Shown: piece after piece, positions 40,001 through 46,060 of the stretch
Layout of the letters: every line of letters starts with the position of its first letter
How positions within the stretch are numbered: the first letter of the stretch is position 1
DNA from: Phoronis australis
Taxonomy: Eukaryota > Phoronida > Phoronidae
Length of the DNA: 64,000 nucleotides
Assembly (NCBI GenBank): GCA_002633005.1
Contig: NMRA01000153.1
Coordinates: 583,084 to 647,083 of the forward strand
Direction of reading: 5' to 3'
Notes under the pieces: generated by a model
Seen by the model: only the letters and a program-made list of their open reading frames with translations
Databases searched by the model: none
Told to the model about the DNA's origin: nothing
Program-made: the position numbers and the translations under genes

Positions 40001-42775
40001 AATTAATTAAAAGTACGTCCTACAGCCAAACCATAACAAATGTCTGCAAAAGCGCTTGCTGCTGCCAGGGTGAGCCATTGTGTGTGCGGTTTTTAATTGT
40101 TATAGTATCTAGTCATTAGCATGAGCAACAACTTAACATAAATTACTGATGAATTTACAAGGATTAAGATTCTTGAAATTTCCTACGCCGTTGTATTGTT
40201 GTTCGAACTACTATGTTTGGTTGAAACCCTTCCGGTTCCGTCTCGTTGTATTGTCGTCTGCGGATTAAACACGTTTAACTTACTATTCCTTGTTTAGTTC
40301 ATCTGGCGCTATTCGTAAGTGAACAACTCCAGGGGCACAATAGAGTTGTTCAAAAGGCAGTGTAAATTTGTCTGTGTTTCCAATTGTCAGTGGAGTAAAG
40401 GCCGGTTATTGGAACACTCCCTTCACGATTGCTCTTTAACAACACTCTCGCTTTACATTGTTTAAAACATCGCCTCTTTTATGGTAAACTGCAAATAACA
40501 CATCAGTGAACTGCGGCGGATGAAACAGAAATATTCCCTATGCACGAAGTGAACATCGTATTCCCCGTGTTCCGCAATAATGCCATTGTTATTTCTGATC
40601 TCATTAGACACTTACAAGAGGTATTACAGGTTCAATAGCTAAACTCATGTATTCAGTCACCAATTGGCAACATCAAAGGGAAATTCTGGGATTCTGGACG
40701 TTTGGGTTAATAATAGGGATTAAACATTACTTTTTAGATAACTCAGTATTCCATTTTTCTGATAAAAAAATTGACCGTCAGATAAAGTCAACGCCATTTT
40801 ATCGTGTGTGATTGTTGTTGCAAATTTCGCCATCTTCATGACCAAGTCAGTCATTCGTCAGTTCCTGGGTCTGGTAGTGTGCTGTACATTTCTTGGGAGA
40901 TTCTGGAATTGTATAACGTCGTTGTGTACGAAATTTAACCACAGATGGCTTCCATAAGCACGCCTCAATCGGACTCCGATATAGATGCGGGAGAACACCA
41001 GTGCCGCGTGACGCCGTTGAATTTTTCCACTCGGACGCCGTAGAATTCTGTCAGGTCGAATAGAGTTTTACCGAGGAAAAGCATATATTTTAAGTTCAGT
41101 AAGACATCGGTAAGCAGTACAGTTAGGAATACCACAACTCGACACAACTCAATCATTCACGTTCTGCTACTACGCTCTCCCGTTTACTGTGTCCGACTCA
41201 GTGTAATGTTCATAGTGCGCACGTCATCTGTTAGAATGTTTCAAATTGTGAGAAAGTACGTGTTGTTTTTCACGCAAAATACATCAGAAACAACATGTTT
41301 GTCGAAGGGTATAATTGCGTTTTTCTTCTGTTGCCCTTATGTTATTAGTTCAAATGTACCATTTTCATTGCAAGCTTGGGACGTTAAAGATGCTATGTCT
41401 CATTAAAACCGTGAATATTTAAATTTGTAGCAAATGCCACCTTGTGACTTCCTGGAGAACTGTTTGTACAAGTATAATCAGGAAAAGAAACAATTTGTAA
41501 GGACCTTAAGTTTGTGAATGAAGATCGCAAATTATCAATGTAAAGGTCTAGTTGTCACCGTTCATGATTCTTCACACAGTTTTTGCGGCGCATTTAGTTG
41601 AATGCTTTGATAATTAAGTGTGAAAACAAACATTTCATATTGAAAAGTACGCACGGTTTGAGAAAAAGACAAAGGGGGGGGAGGGGTTGAAACAAAATTC
41701 TCCTAAATCTATATTCGGCAAAGCCGCAAATATGCCCACCACCCAGCAGCCAAGTCCAGGTACGCCTGATGTTGGAAAGTTATAGTTCGCGAGAAGAAAT
41801 CAACAAGGCAAGTCGATATAGTTTGGAGTATCGCTCATTTCCTATGTTATGTAATTGTATATGAACCAGCGACACGATCAAACAACGTAAAATGTTCATT
41901 AAAAATCCATAATTCGTATCGTTACAAATCGTCCTGATACAGTGTATGGCTGAGCCTGTCGAAGGTACTAATTGTGTAGATTGCAAATTTGAGGTCTTAG
42001 TTTCGAATACATCTTCGTGCAGCTGAGCTCAAATCCCCAACCATGTCACCGATAACGTCACGTCAGTATTTCTTCAACCCGGGAGTGCTTTGCAGTTGTC
42101 CGCCCTCCACTTGGCCGCTAAATAAGTAGAGGACTAAGCCTACAGTTTATATTACACTGCATGCGCGCACCCAGCCTAAAAATGGGGGACTCGAATTTTT
42201 GAAAACGTGGACCTTTTATTAAGATTCATTAGGTACGTTCAGAGCTATGAATTGGGCTTTCCCGAATTTTGGTAGTATTCGGCTTTATAGTGGACTTTGG
42301 TCTCGTTTTCTACTTTCATCGGAATTTTTGTTTCTCTGAGCCGAACCTTTTGCCCACTCCGCCAAATAAGGGGGGGGGGGTTCGTTCGAGCCCTCCGAGC
42401 GCCCCCCCCCCTCTTGTGTGCACACATGTACCGTACAGGGTAGACACACACACACGTAAACGCATACTCACGCACGCAACCACTGCCGACGTACTTGTGT
42501 TTTCAGAAGATGCCAAGCTGCTACATTGTGAGAAATTATCACTATGAACGCTATTATAAAAAAATACAAAGCGAAATGGGGAATATAATCTTGAACAACA
42601 TTTACTGATAAACTTTCCAGTGTATTGTTGTTTTTGTTTCCAATGGATTGGGTGTACACACTGCAAGCATAAGACATTCAATCATTCATTAATTCATTCA
42701 TTTTATAAAAGTAAGTTTCTTACCTTGACAGAGTTGAAAAACCAGCAATATCCTGATAGTTAACACGTGCTCCAT
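3651..42775 (-). CDS. CHRNA9-like: Nicotinic acetylcholine receptor alpha subunit, alpha9/alpha10-like, 8 coding exons
   Basis: Spliced gene, 486 residues. Seen: signal peptide (1-17); N-glycosylation sequons at N27, N39 and N189; loop A Y122; Cys-loop C157-C171 with 13 residues between; loop B W178; loop C Y219, C221-C222, Y226; M1 about 240-263; M2 270-290 with E at -1', L279 at 9' and E290 at 20'; M3 about 303-327; a loop of about 120 residues; M4 about 455-479. Known of the family: pentameric acetylcholine-gated cation channels of the plasma membrane; a vicinal Cys pair marks alpha subunits and E at -1'/20' marks cation pores. Inferred: LTFGSWTY, the GMP segment before loop [10 protein letters not shown] and DRFF in M4 resemble alpha9/alpha10, and loop C has the neuronal spacing. 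Odd: loop D Trp is F84. Exon lengths sum to 1461 nt with all phases matching. The class is near certain; the subfamily is moderate and needs a tree. Confidence 0.95.
4011..4892. repeat. Receptor intron 7 with diverged repeat modules
   Basis: The intron carries at least two diverged copies of a module: TATGAAATTTGGT at about 4139 and 4507, each followed by TTTTGCGCCATC (4213 and 4559) and nearby TAGTGGCAATT. A partial third copy (GCGCCTACTAGTGGCGG) lies near 4404. No coding signal. Confidence 0.5.
4893..5086 (-). CDS. nAChR exon 7: M3 and start of intracellular loop
   Basis: 194 nt, residues 303-367. Acceptor ttttgtctaag, donor gtaagt. M3 is [20 protein letters not shown] onward, followed by [11 protein letters not shown], the usual amphipathic start of the M3-M4 loop (family pattern ..VP.W....). 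The loop continues with a basic KKKLVK patch. The frame stays open past the donor for about 15 codons, so a transcript retaining this intron would end soon after with a short tail lacking M4. Confidence 0.92.
5275..5472. repeat. Tandem pair in receptor intron 6, about 105-bp unit
   Basis: Two diverged copies (5275-5373, 5383-5472) share AAGATCACGCAAGTC, AGATATC.CCATG, ATTACAAGCAA and TCGAGATTCT. A related copy in the opposite orientation lies at about 25735-25830 (CACGTGATCACACTAGC when reversed). Confidence 0.6.
5597..5676. mobile_element. 80-bp MITE with CATGGGCGGCG ends
   Basis: Begins CATGGGCGGCG and ends CGCCGCCCATG (inverted). It is flanked on both sides by TAGGA (5592-5596 and 5677-5681), a 5-bp target-site duplication. 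Related copies sit at 47259-47409. It lies in receptor intron 6. Confidence 0.75.
5797..6062 (-). CDS. nAChR exon 6: loop C, M1, M2
   Basis: 266 nt, residues 214-303. Acceptor gtctttttcag, donor gtaagt. It begins with [10 protein letters not shown]: the vicinal cysteines C221-C222 plus Y219 and Y226 complete an alpha-type principal binding face. M1 follows ([20 protein letters not shown]), then the GEK pore entrance and M2 with L279 at 9' and E290 at 20'. E at both -1' and 20' predicts a cation-selective pore with calcium permeability. It ends in phase 1 in the M2-M3 linker. Confidence 0.97.
6063..7553. other. Receptor intron 5, distal part: nothing recognised
   Basis: AT-rich; several short open frames on the plus strand show no family resemblance. 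Confidence 0.45.
7554..8118 (+). repeat. Duplicated segment, copy 1, ending at an N
   Basis: Bases 7583-8117 recur at 8750-9284 with few differences (constant offset 1167). The 32 bases beginning at 7554 (TCAAAGAAATTGGTC...) recur immediately after the N at 8118. Either a tandem duplication or two haplotypes joined by the assembler. Confidence 0.85.
7768..7997 (+). CDS. Candidate terminal coding exon, copy 1 (unidentified)
   Basis: A pyrimidine-rich acceptor (tttctttttttacag) precedes an open frame of 75 codons ending at TGA 7995-7997. The peptide has an acidic, Asn/Asp/Thr-rich stretch ([20 protein letters not shown]) and reads like a cytoplasmic C-terminal tail. No family is recognised. 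It is repeated at 8935-9164 with one visible amino-acid change (Tyr to His), and it sits inside the receptor intron on the opposite strand. It may be a real terminal exon of a nested or misplaced gene, or chance. The antisense strand is also open for 76 codons and looks hydrophobic. Confidence 0.2.
8360..8710 (+). other. Unique insert between duplicate copies, possible decayed tail exon
   Basis: Between the two duplicated segments lies unique sequence. Around 8541-8700 one plus frame is interrupted by stops but reads acidic and Asn/Asp/Thr-rich ([20 protein letters not shown]), resembling in composition the candidate tail exon beside it. This could be a decayed paralogous exon; the support is compositional only. 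Confidence 0.15.
8750..9284 (+). repeat. Duplicated segment, copy 2
   Basis: Second copy of 7583-8117. It continues past the point where copy 1 meets the N (into GTCCTGC...), so copy 1 appears truncated by the assembly join. Confidence 0.85.
8935..9164 (+). CDS. Candidate terminal coding exon, copy 2 (unidentified)
   Basis: Same acceptor, frame and stop as 7768-7997. The two base changes near the start alter one codon silently and one from Tyr to His, and the frame is kept. If the copies are alleles this is one exon, not two. Confidence 0.2.
9416..9535 (+). repeat. Partial copy of the tRNA-associated repeat
   Basis: Starts right after the N at 9415. It shares GACCGGC.ATTTAACTCACG, CAGTGAGCCTCGCTTTGGAT and CCGCGTGAAT.GGGTCTAT with the reverse strand of 49568-49690, then diverges. 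Only the part upstream of the tRNA-like box is present. Confidence 0.65.
9540..13442. other. Receptor intron 5, middle part
   Basis: Mostly AT-rich and non-coding. Bases 10789-10800 hold a solitary GATCCGCCACTG transposon end preceded by a C-run. Bases 11805-11865 and 12885-12912 carry copies of a dispersed CTCGCGAGATTTTGCG-like repeat. Open frames at 9586-9906 (-) and 12869-13231 (+) match no family I know. Confidence 0.4.
13443..13477 (-). CDS. Possible first exon of a nested gene
   Basis: On the minus strand AAAATGGCGGAG (a YY1-type initiator with a start codon) opens 35 nt encoding [11 protein letters not shown] plus two bases, and ends at a strong donor, gtgagg. An ETS-like CACTTCCG (about 13512-13519) lies about 35-40 bases upstream. 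This looks like a TATA-less promoter and short first exon, but no second exon was identified. Confidence 0.2.
13478..14221. other. Receptor intron 5, proximal part
   Basis: AT-rich intron; no feature beyond the ETS-like site near 13515. Confidence 0.4.
14222..14491 (-). CDS. nAChR exon 5: Cys-loop and loop B
   Basis: 270 nt, residues 124-214 (split at both ends). Acceptor ctcttttag, donor gtaaat. It holds the signature Cys-loop, [15 protein letters not shown], with the invariant FP.D core, followed by [15 protein letters not shown] (loop B W178) and a sequon at N189. The EWEIIGMP segment leads into loop C. Many vertebrate nAChR genes have an extra intron in this stretch; here the region is one exon. 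Confidence 0.96.
14492..15384. other. Receptor intron 4
   Basis: Holds a solitary CACTGGCGGATCTAGGAT transposon-type end at 14804-14821 followed by C-rich sequence, and ATTGGCTAAAATGAATAAGG-type dispersed sequence near 14635. No coding signal. Confidence 0.4.
15385..15494 (-). CDS. nAChR exon 4: loop A exon
   Basis: 110 nt, the canonical length for this nAChR exon. Acceptor ttgttacag, donor gtgagt. It encodes residues 88-123 plus two bases of codon 124, including [11 protein letters not shown], the WVPDIVIYN loop A motif and the agonist-site tyrosine Y122. It ends in phase 2, and exon 5 supplies the missing base (TT|C, Phe). Confidence 0.95.
15495..17676. other. Receptor intron 3, distal part
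   Basis: Non-coding. A CCAAT box (GATTGGTCAG, minus strand) next to CCAAAATGGCGG near 16405-16435 resembles a promoter on the minus strand, but the frame closes after ten codons. Confidence 0.35.
17677..17913. repeat. 85-bp tandem repeat, 2.8 copies
   Basis: Units begin at 17677, 17762 and 17847 (AATAATACGATGACGTAAAT). Each unit carries TGACGTAA, a CRE/bZIP-like site, and ATGAAAGTTGGATGAAATAT. The third unit is cut short after about 65 bases. Confidence 0.9.
18905..19143 (-). mobile_element. MITE with GGGGACCGTT ends, copy 2
   Basis: 239 bp; reads GGGGACCGTTTCAAGATACT at the left and TTCTTGGAAGGGACCCC at the right. Reversed, it aligns along its length with 1805-2039, for example at GAGACAAATCTTAGACTTAA. 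It lies in receptor intron 3. Confidence 0.75.
19776..19820 (-). CDS. nAChR exon 3: 45-nt loop D exon
   Basis: Exactly 45 nt, phase 0 to 0, flanked by ttccag and gtgagt. It encodes [15 protein letters not shown], which aligns with the conserved 15-residue exon 3 of nAChR genes (family pattern DEKNQ.LTTN.WL.). A 45-nt exon here is a known hallmark of the family. The loop D tryptophan (W55 in Torpedo numbering) is F84. The exon lies 12 kb from exon 2 and 4.3 kb from exon 4 and is too short for ORF-based gene finding. Confidence 0.92.
19875..20030 (+). mobile_element. CAGTGGCGG MITE, copy A
   Basis: 156 bp from CAGTGGCGGATTTAAG to GGATCCGCCCATG. Flanked by TATGA on both sides (19870-19874 and 20031-20035), a 5-bp target duplication. 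The interior has G- and C-runs and TTGGCAGTTCGGG, shared with copies at 50381, 55436 and (inverted) 60800. It sits 55 bases upstream of exon 3, inside intron 2. Confidence 0.85.
20372..20515 (-). pseudogene. Transposase-like helix-turn-helix relic
   Basis: A minus-strand frame reads MSLSESDQF, then [16 protein letters not shown] and VNRLI. This resembles the N-terminal DNA-binding domain of Tc/mariner-like transposases of marine animals (pattern LSESDR......KG....L..EFP.KGW....L..LL). The downstream catalytic part is absent and the frame soon enters unrelated repeat. It is a fragment without function; the family assignment is from memory of the motif. Confidence 0.35.
21480..22215 (+). repeat. 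0.7-kb dispersed repeat, copy 1
   Basis: Matches the reverse strand of 33413-34120 along its length. Shared words include CTTATTCACAA, GGGGAACTTCAAAT, TATATACCGTGTAG, TACCCTCAGTCCTTTCATTC, CATTTCGCTGTTTCGATCTC and AACTGTTGACCT. There is no long open frame in common. It looks like a mobile element of unknown class. Confidence 0.8.
22216..23392. other. Receptor intron 2: AT-rich, nothing recognised
   Basis: No gene or clear repeat seen. TATTTATTATTTGGAGTGTAA at about 23322 is weakly mirrored at 23797-23815. Confidence 0.4.
23393..24130. repeat. Inverted-repeat element with a tandemly duplicated right end
   Basis: The left arm (23393-23423, GAGGTTTCGCAAAGCGACGT...) is inverted at 24098-24130 (...CTTCGCTTTGCGAAACTTCTC). 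Next to the right arm, a unit of about 72 bp containing ATGCGCCATAATTCACGTTC occurs twice (about 24007 and 24089). Both copies read through as one open frame on the minus strand, which I regard as chance. Confidence 0.5.
24131..27077. other. Receptor intron 2, CRE-containing and duplicated AT-rich tracts
   Basis: GTGACGTCACCGGAAG occurs at 24478-24493 and, inverted, at 25540-25555. Between them CTCAAAATGGCGCCTG|gtgag (ATG at 25100) looks like a short first exon on the plus strand. Bases 26343-26540 and 26743-26880 are two diverged copies of one sequence (GTTGACA..TTA.ACNTTGCCATGCA). No coding exon is recognised. Confidence 0.35.
27078..27254 (+). CDS. Acidic open frame, possible transposon gene start (unidentified)
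   Basis: 58 codons without an ATG, ending at TGA 27252-27254. The peptide is strongly acidic and aromatic ([19 protein letters not shown]), unlike the low-complexity frames around it. It lies about 1 kb upstream of the Cys-rich transposon relic on the same strand and could be the N-terminal part of the same or another transposon protein. No family is recognised. Confidence 0.2.
   Translation, partial: QSIAIAEHNTSEDEDDFERELDNYSFGDRKESGYGYHTQVLEESDNEFDFPLSGLSSV
28235..28757 (+). pseudogene. Relic of a Cys-rich transposon-associated gene (C-terminal part)
   Basis: Across frame changes, the plus strand reads ALVCLYNG, then [12 protein letters not shown], then [11 protein letters not shown], then [20 protein letters not shown], then RCTCKSG and RKHG, then [12 protein letters not shown]. 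This order matches the C-terminus of an uncharacterised gene family that is multi-copy in many marine invertebrates (pattern WGW...G...P......AP..L...I.C.C...C....C.C.K.G..C...C..C). Several of the expected cysteines are replaced and stops and frameshifts are present, so it is dead. The identification is from the motif order, not a search. Confidence 0.55.
29227..29364. mobile_element. 138-bp MITE with GTTCAGTAACGCTAGGACCT ends, copy 1
   Basis: Starts GTTCAGTAACGCTAGGACCT and ends with the inverse, GGTCCTAGCGTTACTGAAC. The second copy at 39454-39591 has exactly the same length. No clear target duplication is seen. It lies in intron 2. Confidence 0.85.
29365..31060. other. Receptor intron 2, no recognised gene
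   Basis: AT-rich. Bases 30630-30700 resemble 8208-8275 (ACAATTC.CCCGCA.AACGTG), a dispersed fragment. A solitary GATCCGCCACTG end lies at 30952-30963. Confidence 0.4.
31061..31312. repeat. 28-bp tandem array, nine copies
   Basis: The unit ACAAGTATACGTTCTCACGC plus AAGTATTT starts at 31061 and every 28 bases to 31285. The first eight units look identical and the ninth differs by few bases. It lies about 700 bp downstream of exon 2, in intron 2. Confidence 0.97.
31313..32014. other. Receptor intron 2 next to exon 2
   Basis: Non-coding; a minus open frame at 31400-31690 shows no family resemblance. Confidence 0.4.
32015..32178 (-). CDS. nAChR exon 2: N-terminal ligand-binding domain
   Basis: 164 nt, residues 18-72. 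Acceptor ctttttacag and donor gtaggt. The translation carries [20 protein letters not shown] and ends in NQIIDL, the usual first helix and beta-1/2 strand region of Cys-loop receptors (compare the family pattern RPV....P..V......QI.D). Two sequons (N27, N39) are present. The reading frame is also open upstream of the acceptor, but that part bears no family resemblance and is intron. It ends in phase 0, matching exon 3. Confidence 0.92.
32179..33412. other. Receptor intron 1 next to exon 2
   Basis: AT-rich intron sequence; nothing recognised. Confidence 0.4.
33413..34120 (-). repeat. 0.7-kb dispersed repeat, copy 2 (inverted)
   Basis: Reverse-strand homologue of 21480-22215. The two copies lie on either side of exon 2 in opposite orientation, so in the pre-mRNA they could pair and loop out the exon. 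Confidence 0.8.
34215..34410. repeat. Cluster of GTACCCATCTGGTAC-like palindromes
   Basis: Five related words occur at irregular 30-50 base spacing: GTACCCATCTGGTAC (34229), GACCATTTGGTAGG (34272), ATACCCATCTGGTGC (34301), GTACCCATCTGGTACC (34345) and GTACCGATGTGGTATC (34394). Most hold an E-box-like CATCTG. Confidence 0.55.
34628..34687. repeat. (GT)n microsatellite
   Basis: About 60 bases of GT with a few GC and TT interruptions. Confidence 0.95.
34910..34982. repeat. (CA)n/(CG)-rich microsatellite
   Basis: CA repeat with embedded GC alternation (GTGCGTGCGCGCGCGC), a potential Z-DNA tract. It is complementary to the GT tract 230 bases away. Confidence 0.9.
35640..36110 (-). pseudogene. 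LINE-type reverse transcriptase relic
   Basis: Read on the minus strand: [20 protein letters not shown], then LESLCGKWK, then [10 protein letters not shown]; after frame changes [10 protein letters not shown], and further on [20 protein letters not shown]. This is the catalytic (F.DD) motif, palm and thumb order of non-LTR reverse transcriptases (family pattern YADD.VLL......L...LN.L...C..W.L..N..KTK...F). The first catalytic-box residue is V rather than the usual Y/F-A. Stops and frameshifts show that it is dead. It sits in receptor intron 1. Confidence 0.7.
36111..37089. other. Receptor intron 1, no recognised feature
   Basis: AT-rich sequence without coding or repeat signal that I can support. 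Confidence 0.4.
37090..37481. mobile_element. 392-bp foldback element with GGGCCCTGTTTCATGAAG end
   Basis: The left arm GGGCCCTGTTTCATGAAGGT GACTTCAGACTTGAGACAG is mirrored on the right by CTTAAGTCTGAAGTCACTTT TATGAAG. A second inverted pair lies inside (TACGAGTGCATCACAGTCTA at 37187 and its reverse at 37370-37389). The element can fold almost end to end. The outer end resembles the MITEs at 1805 and 18905. Confidence 0.8.
37482..39453. other. Receptor intron 1 with one unexplained open frame
   Basis: Mostly AT-rich. Bases 38592-38843 (+) hold an ATG-initiated 83-codon frame, more GC-rich than its surroundings ([20 protein letters not shown]), without a recognised family. Confidence 0.35.
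39454..39591. mobile_element. 138-bp MITE, copy 2
   Basis: Same ends and length as 29227-29364 (GTTCAGTAACGCTAAGACCT ... GGTCCTAGCGTTACTGAAC), with scattered substitutions. Confidence 0.85.
39592..42364. other. Receptor intron 1 next to exon 1
   Basis: AT-rich intron without recognised genes. Confidence 0.4.
42365..42478. repeat. G-run/C-run hairpin and (CA)n tract
   Basis: A run of ten G (about 42370-42380) and a run of nine or ten C (about 42403-42412) face each other across some 25 bases, followed by a CACACACACG microsatellite (42444-42478). Confidence 0.8.
42724..42775 (-). CDS. nAChR exon 1: start codon and signal peptide
   Basis: ATG at 42775 opens 17 codons plus one base ([17 protein letters not shown], then the G of a split glycine) and ends at a clean donor (CAAG|gta). 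The stretch is short and hydrophobic, as expected for a signal peptide. Phase 1 joins exon 2 exactly. The start is chosen because it is the only in-frame ATG giving a hydrophobic leader before a donor. A tiny upstream ORF (ATG at 42805, four codons then TGA) lies just 5' and could damp translation. A possible 5' UTR acceptor (cttgtgcag) sits near 42823. Confidence 0.85.
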
Positions 42776-45323
42776 GATTAAACGGTGTCTTCAACCAGTC
42801 GTCATGTTATGATCACAACACCCTGCACAAGAACGTTATTTTTTCACATCAGGGATTCGTAACCTCAATTATCGGCGATGTTTGGTTTTCAACAGATTAA
42901 ATATTAATAGCACACCTTCGCGCTCAATGTTCGCTTTAGAACGAAGCACATCAGCGGTATGGTTAGTCTGTGCGCATCTCAAAACAGATAGTCGATGTCC
43001 TAGCAACCCGCATGCGTAGTAAACGGTGAGAAAACCGCCTCTTCAACTATTACCAGCAGATGCCACTTGGATACAACGTAAACTCAATTTACGTCATCTG
43101 ACTGAATTAACACATTTTTTTGAAAATTGGCACTAAAATTCATGACTTAATTGTCATGAGCGCGACATTGCGGTGTCTAAATTAGTTAGTTTCGGTCCTA
43201 CTGCAATCAAGTTGAATCAATTCCATATGGATTTTTGTAATATTTATTATCAACGTGGCTAATGAATTTTATCTACACAAGGCTTAGTTCTGGTGACCTG
43301 CACGTGATCTGATCTTTAAAATTTTTTAGGGAAATACGTATACACACTACTTAATTCTGAACTAATAGTAGACCGAACTATGCAATGTATTCTTGTACCG
43401 ATGCAGAGATGGCGTAGTCTCAATAAATGTTCCTTTATATAAAAGCATTGATTGCAAAATAAGATTTCGGTATCCAAAGTGCAAATTGGACAACTAGGCA
43501 ACTGTCAATAGAAAGTGTGAATAAAAGTAAGGGCCCGCTAAAGAAAAATGTAGGCATTTCTTGTTTAAAAGCAACATGCCATTCGCTTGCTTCTTCTTGT
43601 GACAAACACCTTTTTAATAGTCTTCTCGTTGACAAGTTACTTTATGGAGGAACTGCAAACAAATGCATTTATCTTCAAAAGTACGGTCGATGATAACTTA
43701 GTGTCATTAAGAAAGGTATGGTTTGTAAAACAATGTCTTCATAATACAAATGCTCTTGTCTCAAACTGAAAATATTACGAACTCGGTTTTTTCTGAGAGT
43801 TTCACTGTCCATAGTCAAACAGGCTACCCTAAAAGTAAAACCCACCGTCCATCGCATTACGTTGATGGAATCCAATGCTACGCAGACAATAGAAAAATAT
43901 TGATACAAGTCTTCGTCACTCGATGCACAACTTGATGTCCTTGAAACGCTACTTGATCCCCTTTTATAGACTGTTGGTTGCCATTCCAACCCGGGGGGTA
44001 CTCGACTACATTCTTGACGAGGCGTGTCGCCGGACAATAAAAGTATCCGTCCTTTTAGAAAGTTCCCATAACATTACCCTTCTGTAGGATTTTATAAATG
44101 GTTGTTTATCAAGTTAATCTTAAATAAACCTTTCTTCTTTTTAACAAAACCTAAATAAAATATAAAACACTTATCCTAGCAACCTCTTGCAAAAACGAAC
44201 TCATTTGCAGAATTTTTACCCAAAAGTGAACATTTTCGTAAAGAAACTAAGTTGTCGTGAAAAAGAAAACGCACATGTGAGGAAACACCGGCGGATCTAC
44301 GGTGTTTTAAATGACAATTTTCGAATGAGAAATGTCCTCGTAGTCCCCAAAAACGGCATGCCAACGATCATCTGTCTGTGCTGATCCCTGCCTTGGTTGC
44401 CTAATTCTCCCTATTCATGCCTTGTCCATGTAAGTAATTCCCGGGCGCTAGAACAACTTGACCAAATAATGAGACCCTATTGGTTAAATACATCTCATAT
44501 TGCCTTTTCAATACATAATTGTTTGGTTCTAAAAAATTCTGCAGAAATGCTACATGTTTTGATGGGAAGTCAATTGTCACCTGAGTCAGGTTCAGCCAGA
44601 TGACCGGCATATGAGTAAATACATTTCACGCCTTGCATCCAAATATACATTGAAAAAATTTACCAGCCGAAAATTTCTGATATGTTTTTATTTTAACTGT
44701 GAATGCAAAACATGACATTTATCCTATACACGTTGAATCAGTAGAGTGCAATACTGCCATGTAACAATGATTTCGGTATTCAGCTCCCGCACTACTTCAA
44801 CAATGACCTCTGACATGGAAAGTTCAAAAGGTAGATCAATGTCGACCCAACGTCGTTAGCCGGTTCGATCATCAAACTTTCCGAAAACAGTTTAAAGTAA
44901 TACAATTGCAGGAGTGTAAGTAACACTCAACATGCAATCAGGTCCCAGTATTAACATCTAGAACAGGACTGTTAATTACATGACTGCTCTGTCACAGTTT
45001 TCTACTACTAAATATTTTATCGTCTGCAGCTCAGGCGCCGATTCCTGATTAACTACTATATCAAATATTGTTGTTTTTTAACTATTTTCAGGAGATGTTA
45101 CAAGTTCAATGCACAGTTACCGTTGTTCTCGTTTTTGTTATCTATTTTCAAGTAATAAATCACTACATTTAAAACTGTTTCTTTTACTAGAGAAAACTTG
45201 CATCATAACACGCAAGTACATAGATATAGGATGTGATCCGCCACGTGAACAGTCTGAGTAAAGTAGTTTAAAAATCTGCCTAAAAATGAAAGAAACTTAA
45301 GAATTGGAAGCGCATGGGATAAA
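42776..45323. other. Upstream flank of the receptor gene
   Basis: Contains the putative promoter region. Bases 43985-44040 hold CCGGGGGGTACTCGAC, a word that I associate with dispersed marine-invertebrate repeats. A minus open frame of 120 codons (43675-44037) runs through that repeat (SSSVSRTSSCASSDEDLYQY) and is not recognised. Confidence 0.35.
42990..43020 (-). promoter_or_regulatory. Possible promoter elements of the receptor gene
   Basis: About 220-240 bases upstream of the start codon are CCTAGCAAC (42999-43007), half of an RFX X-box, and CGCATGCG (43010-43017), close to the NRF1 palindrome. A TGCGCAT lies nearby at 42971. These are motif matches only; the transcription start is not known. 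Confidence 0.2.
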
Positions 45324-45429
45324 AACAAAACGTTCCTCAATTGGCGAAGATGAAGTAATATCCCACTCGACATTATTCCGCGTATCGTGGGGATATTACT
45401 TCATCTATGCCACTCTCGGTACGTTTTGT
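45324..45429. mobile_element. 106-bp hairpin MITE
   Basis: The left arm ACAAAACGTTCC...GATGAAGTAATATCCCA (45324-45365) is inverted on the right (TGGGGATATTACTTCATC...GGTACGTTTTGT). The loop is about 20 bases. No other copy is in the window. Confidence 0.6.
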
Positions 45430-45814
45430 GTATTTATTTACTCACATGAGTGGACAAAGCTACCACTTTCTTTACGAACAGCAGGTCCTAACACCCACTA
45501 ACGGGGTCTTTTCAATCACCTGACGGGGTTAGCCGTCTGATATCGGCGCTTACAACAAACTTTTCTCCGTTGTAATTCCACGTTTTGTTGGAAGCGATCA
45601 TTTTGATATGATTCGAGAGAAGGCCAGTTCCTATATCACATCGTTATATATCAGCGACTATTTCTTCATGGCCTGTGTCATAAACTATCTTCACATTGAG
45701 TTCTTACCTAGGGAGTACTGACAGTGTGTGAAACTATTGTTGATAGGCGGCAAGGGTCATTTGGTGAAGCGCCAAAGGGTTTTTAAACGAACACCTTTTT
45801 GCGCGTTGAAATGT

Positions 45815-46060
45815 GCTTAATCAACGCGTAGTTTTGCTTAATCAACGCGTAGTTTTGCTTAATCAACGCGTAGTTTTGCTTAACCAACGCTTAGTTTTGC
45901 TTAATCAACACGTAGTTTTGCTTAATCAACGCGCAGTTTTGTTTAATCAACGCGTAGTTTTGCTTAACCAACGTGTAGTTTTGCTTAATCAACGCGTAGT
46001 TTTGCTTAATCAACGCGTAGTTTTGTTTAATCAACGCGTAGTTTTGCTTAACTAACGCGC
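45815..46060. repeat. 21-bp minisatellite, about 12 copies
   Basis: The unit GCTTAATCAACGCGTAGTTT plus T repeats from 45815 at 21-base steps. Because 21 is a multiple of three and the unit has no stop in one frame, it gives a spurious LNQRVVL-repeat open frame. Confidence 0.97.

Noticed and set aside
45813-46055. LNQRVVL-repeat protein
   Set aside because: Frame-neutral 21-bp minisatellite; no ATG and no flanking gene structure.
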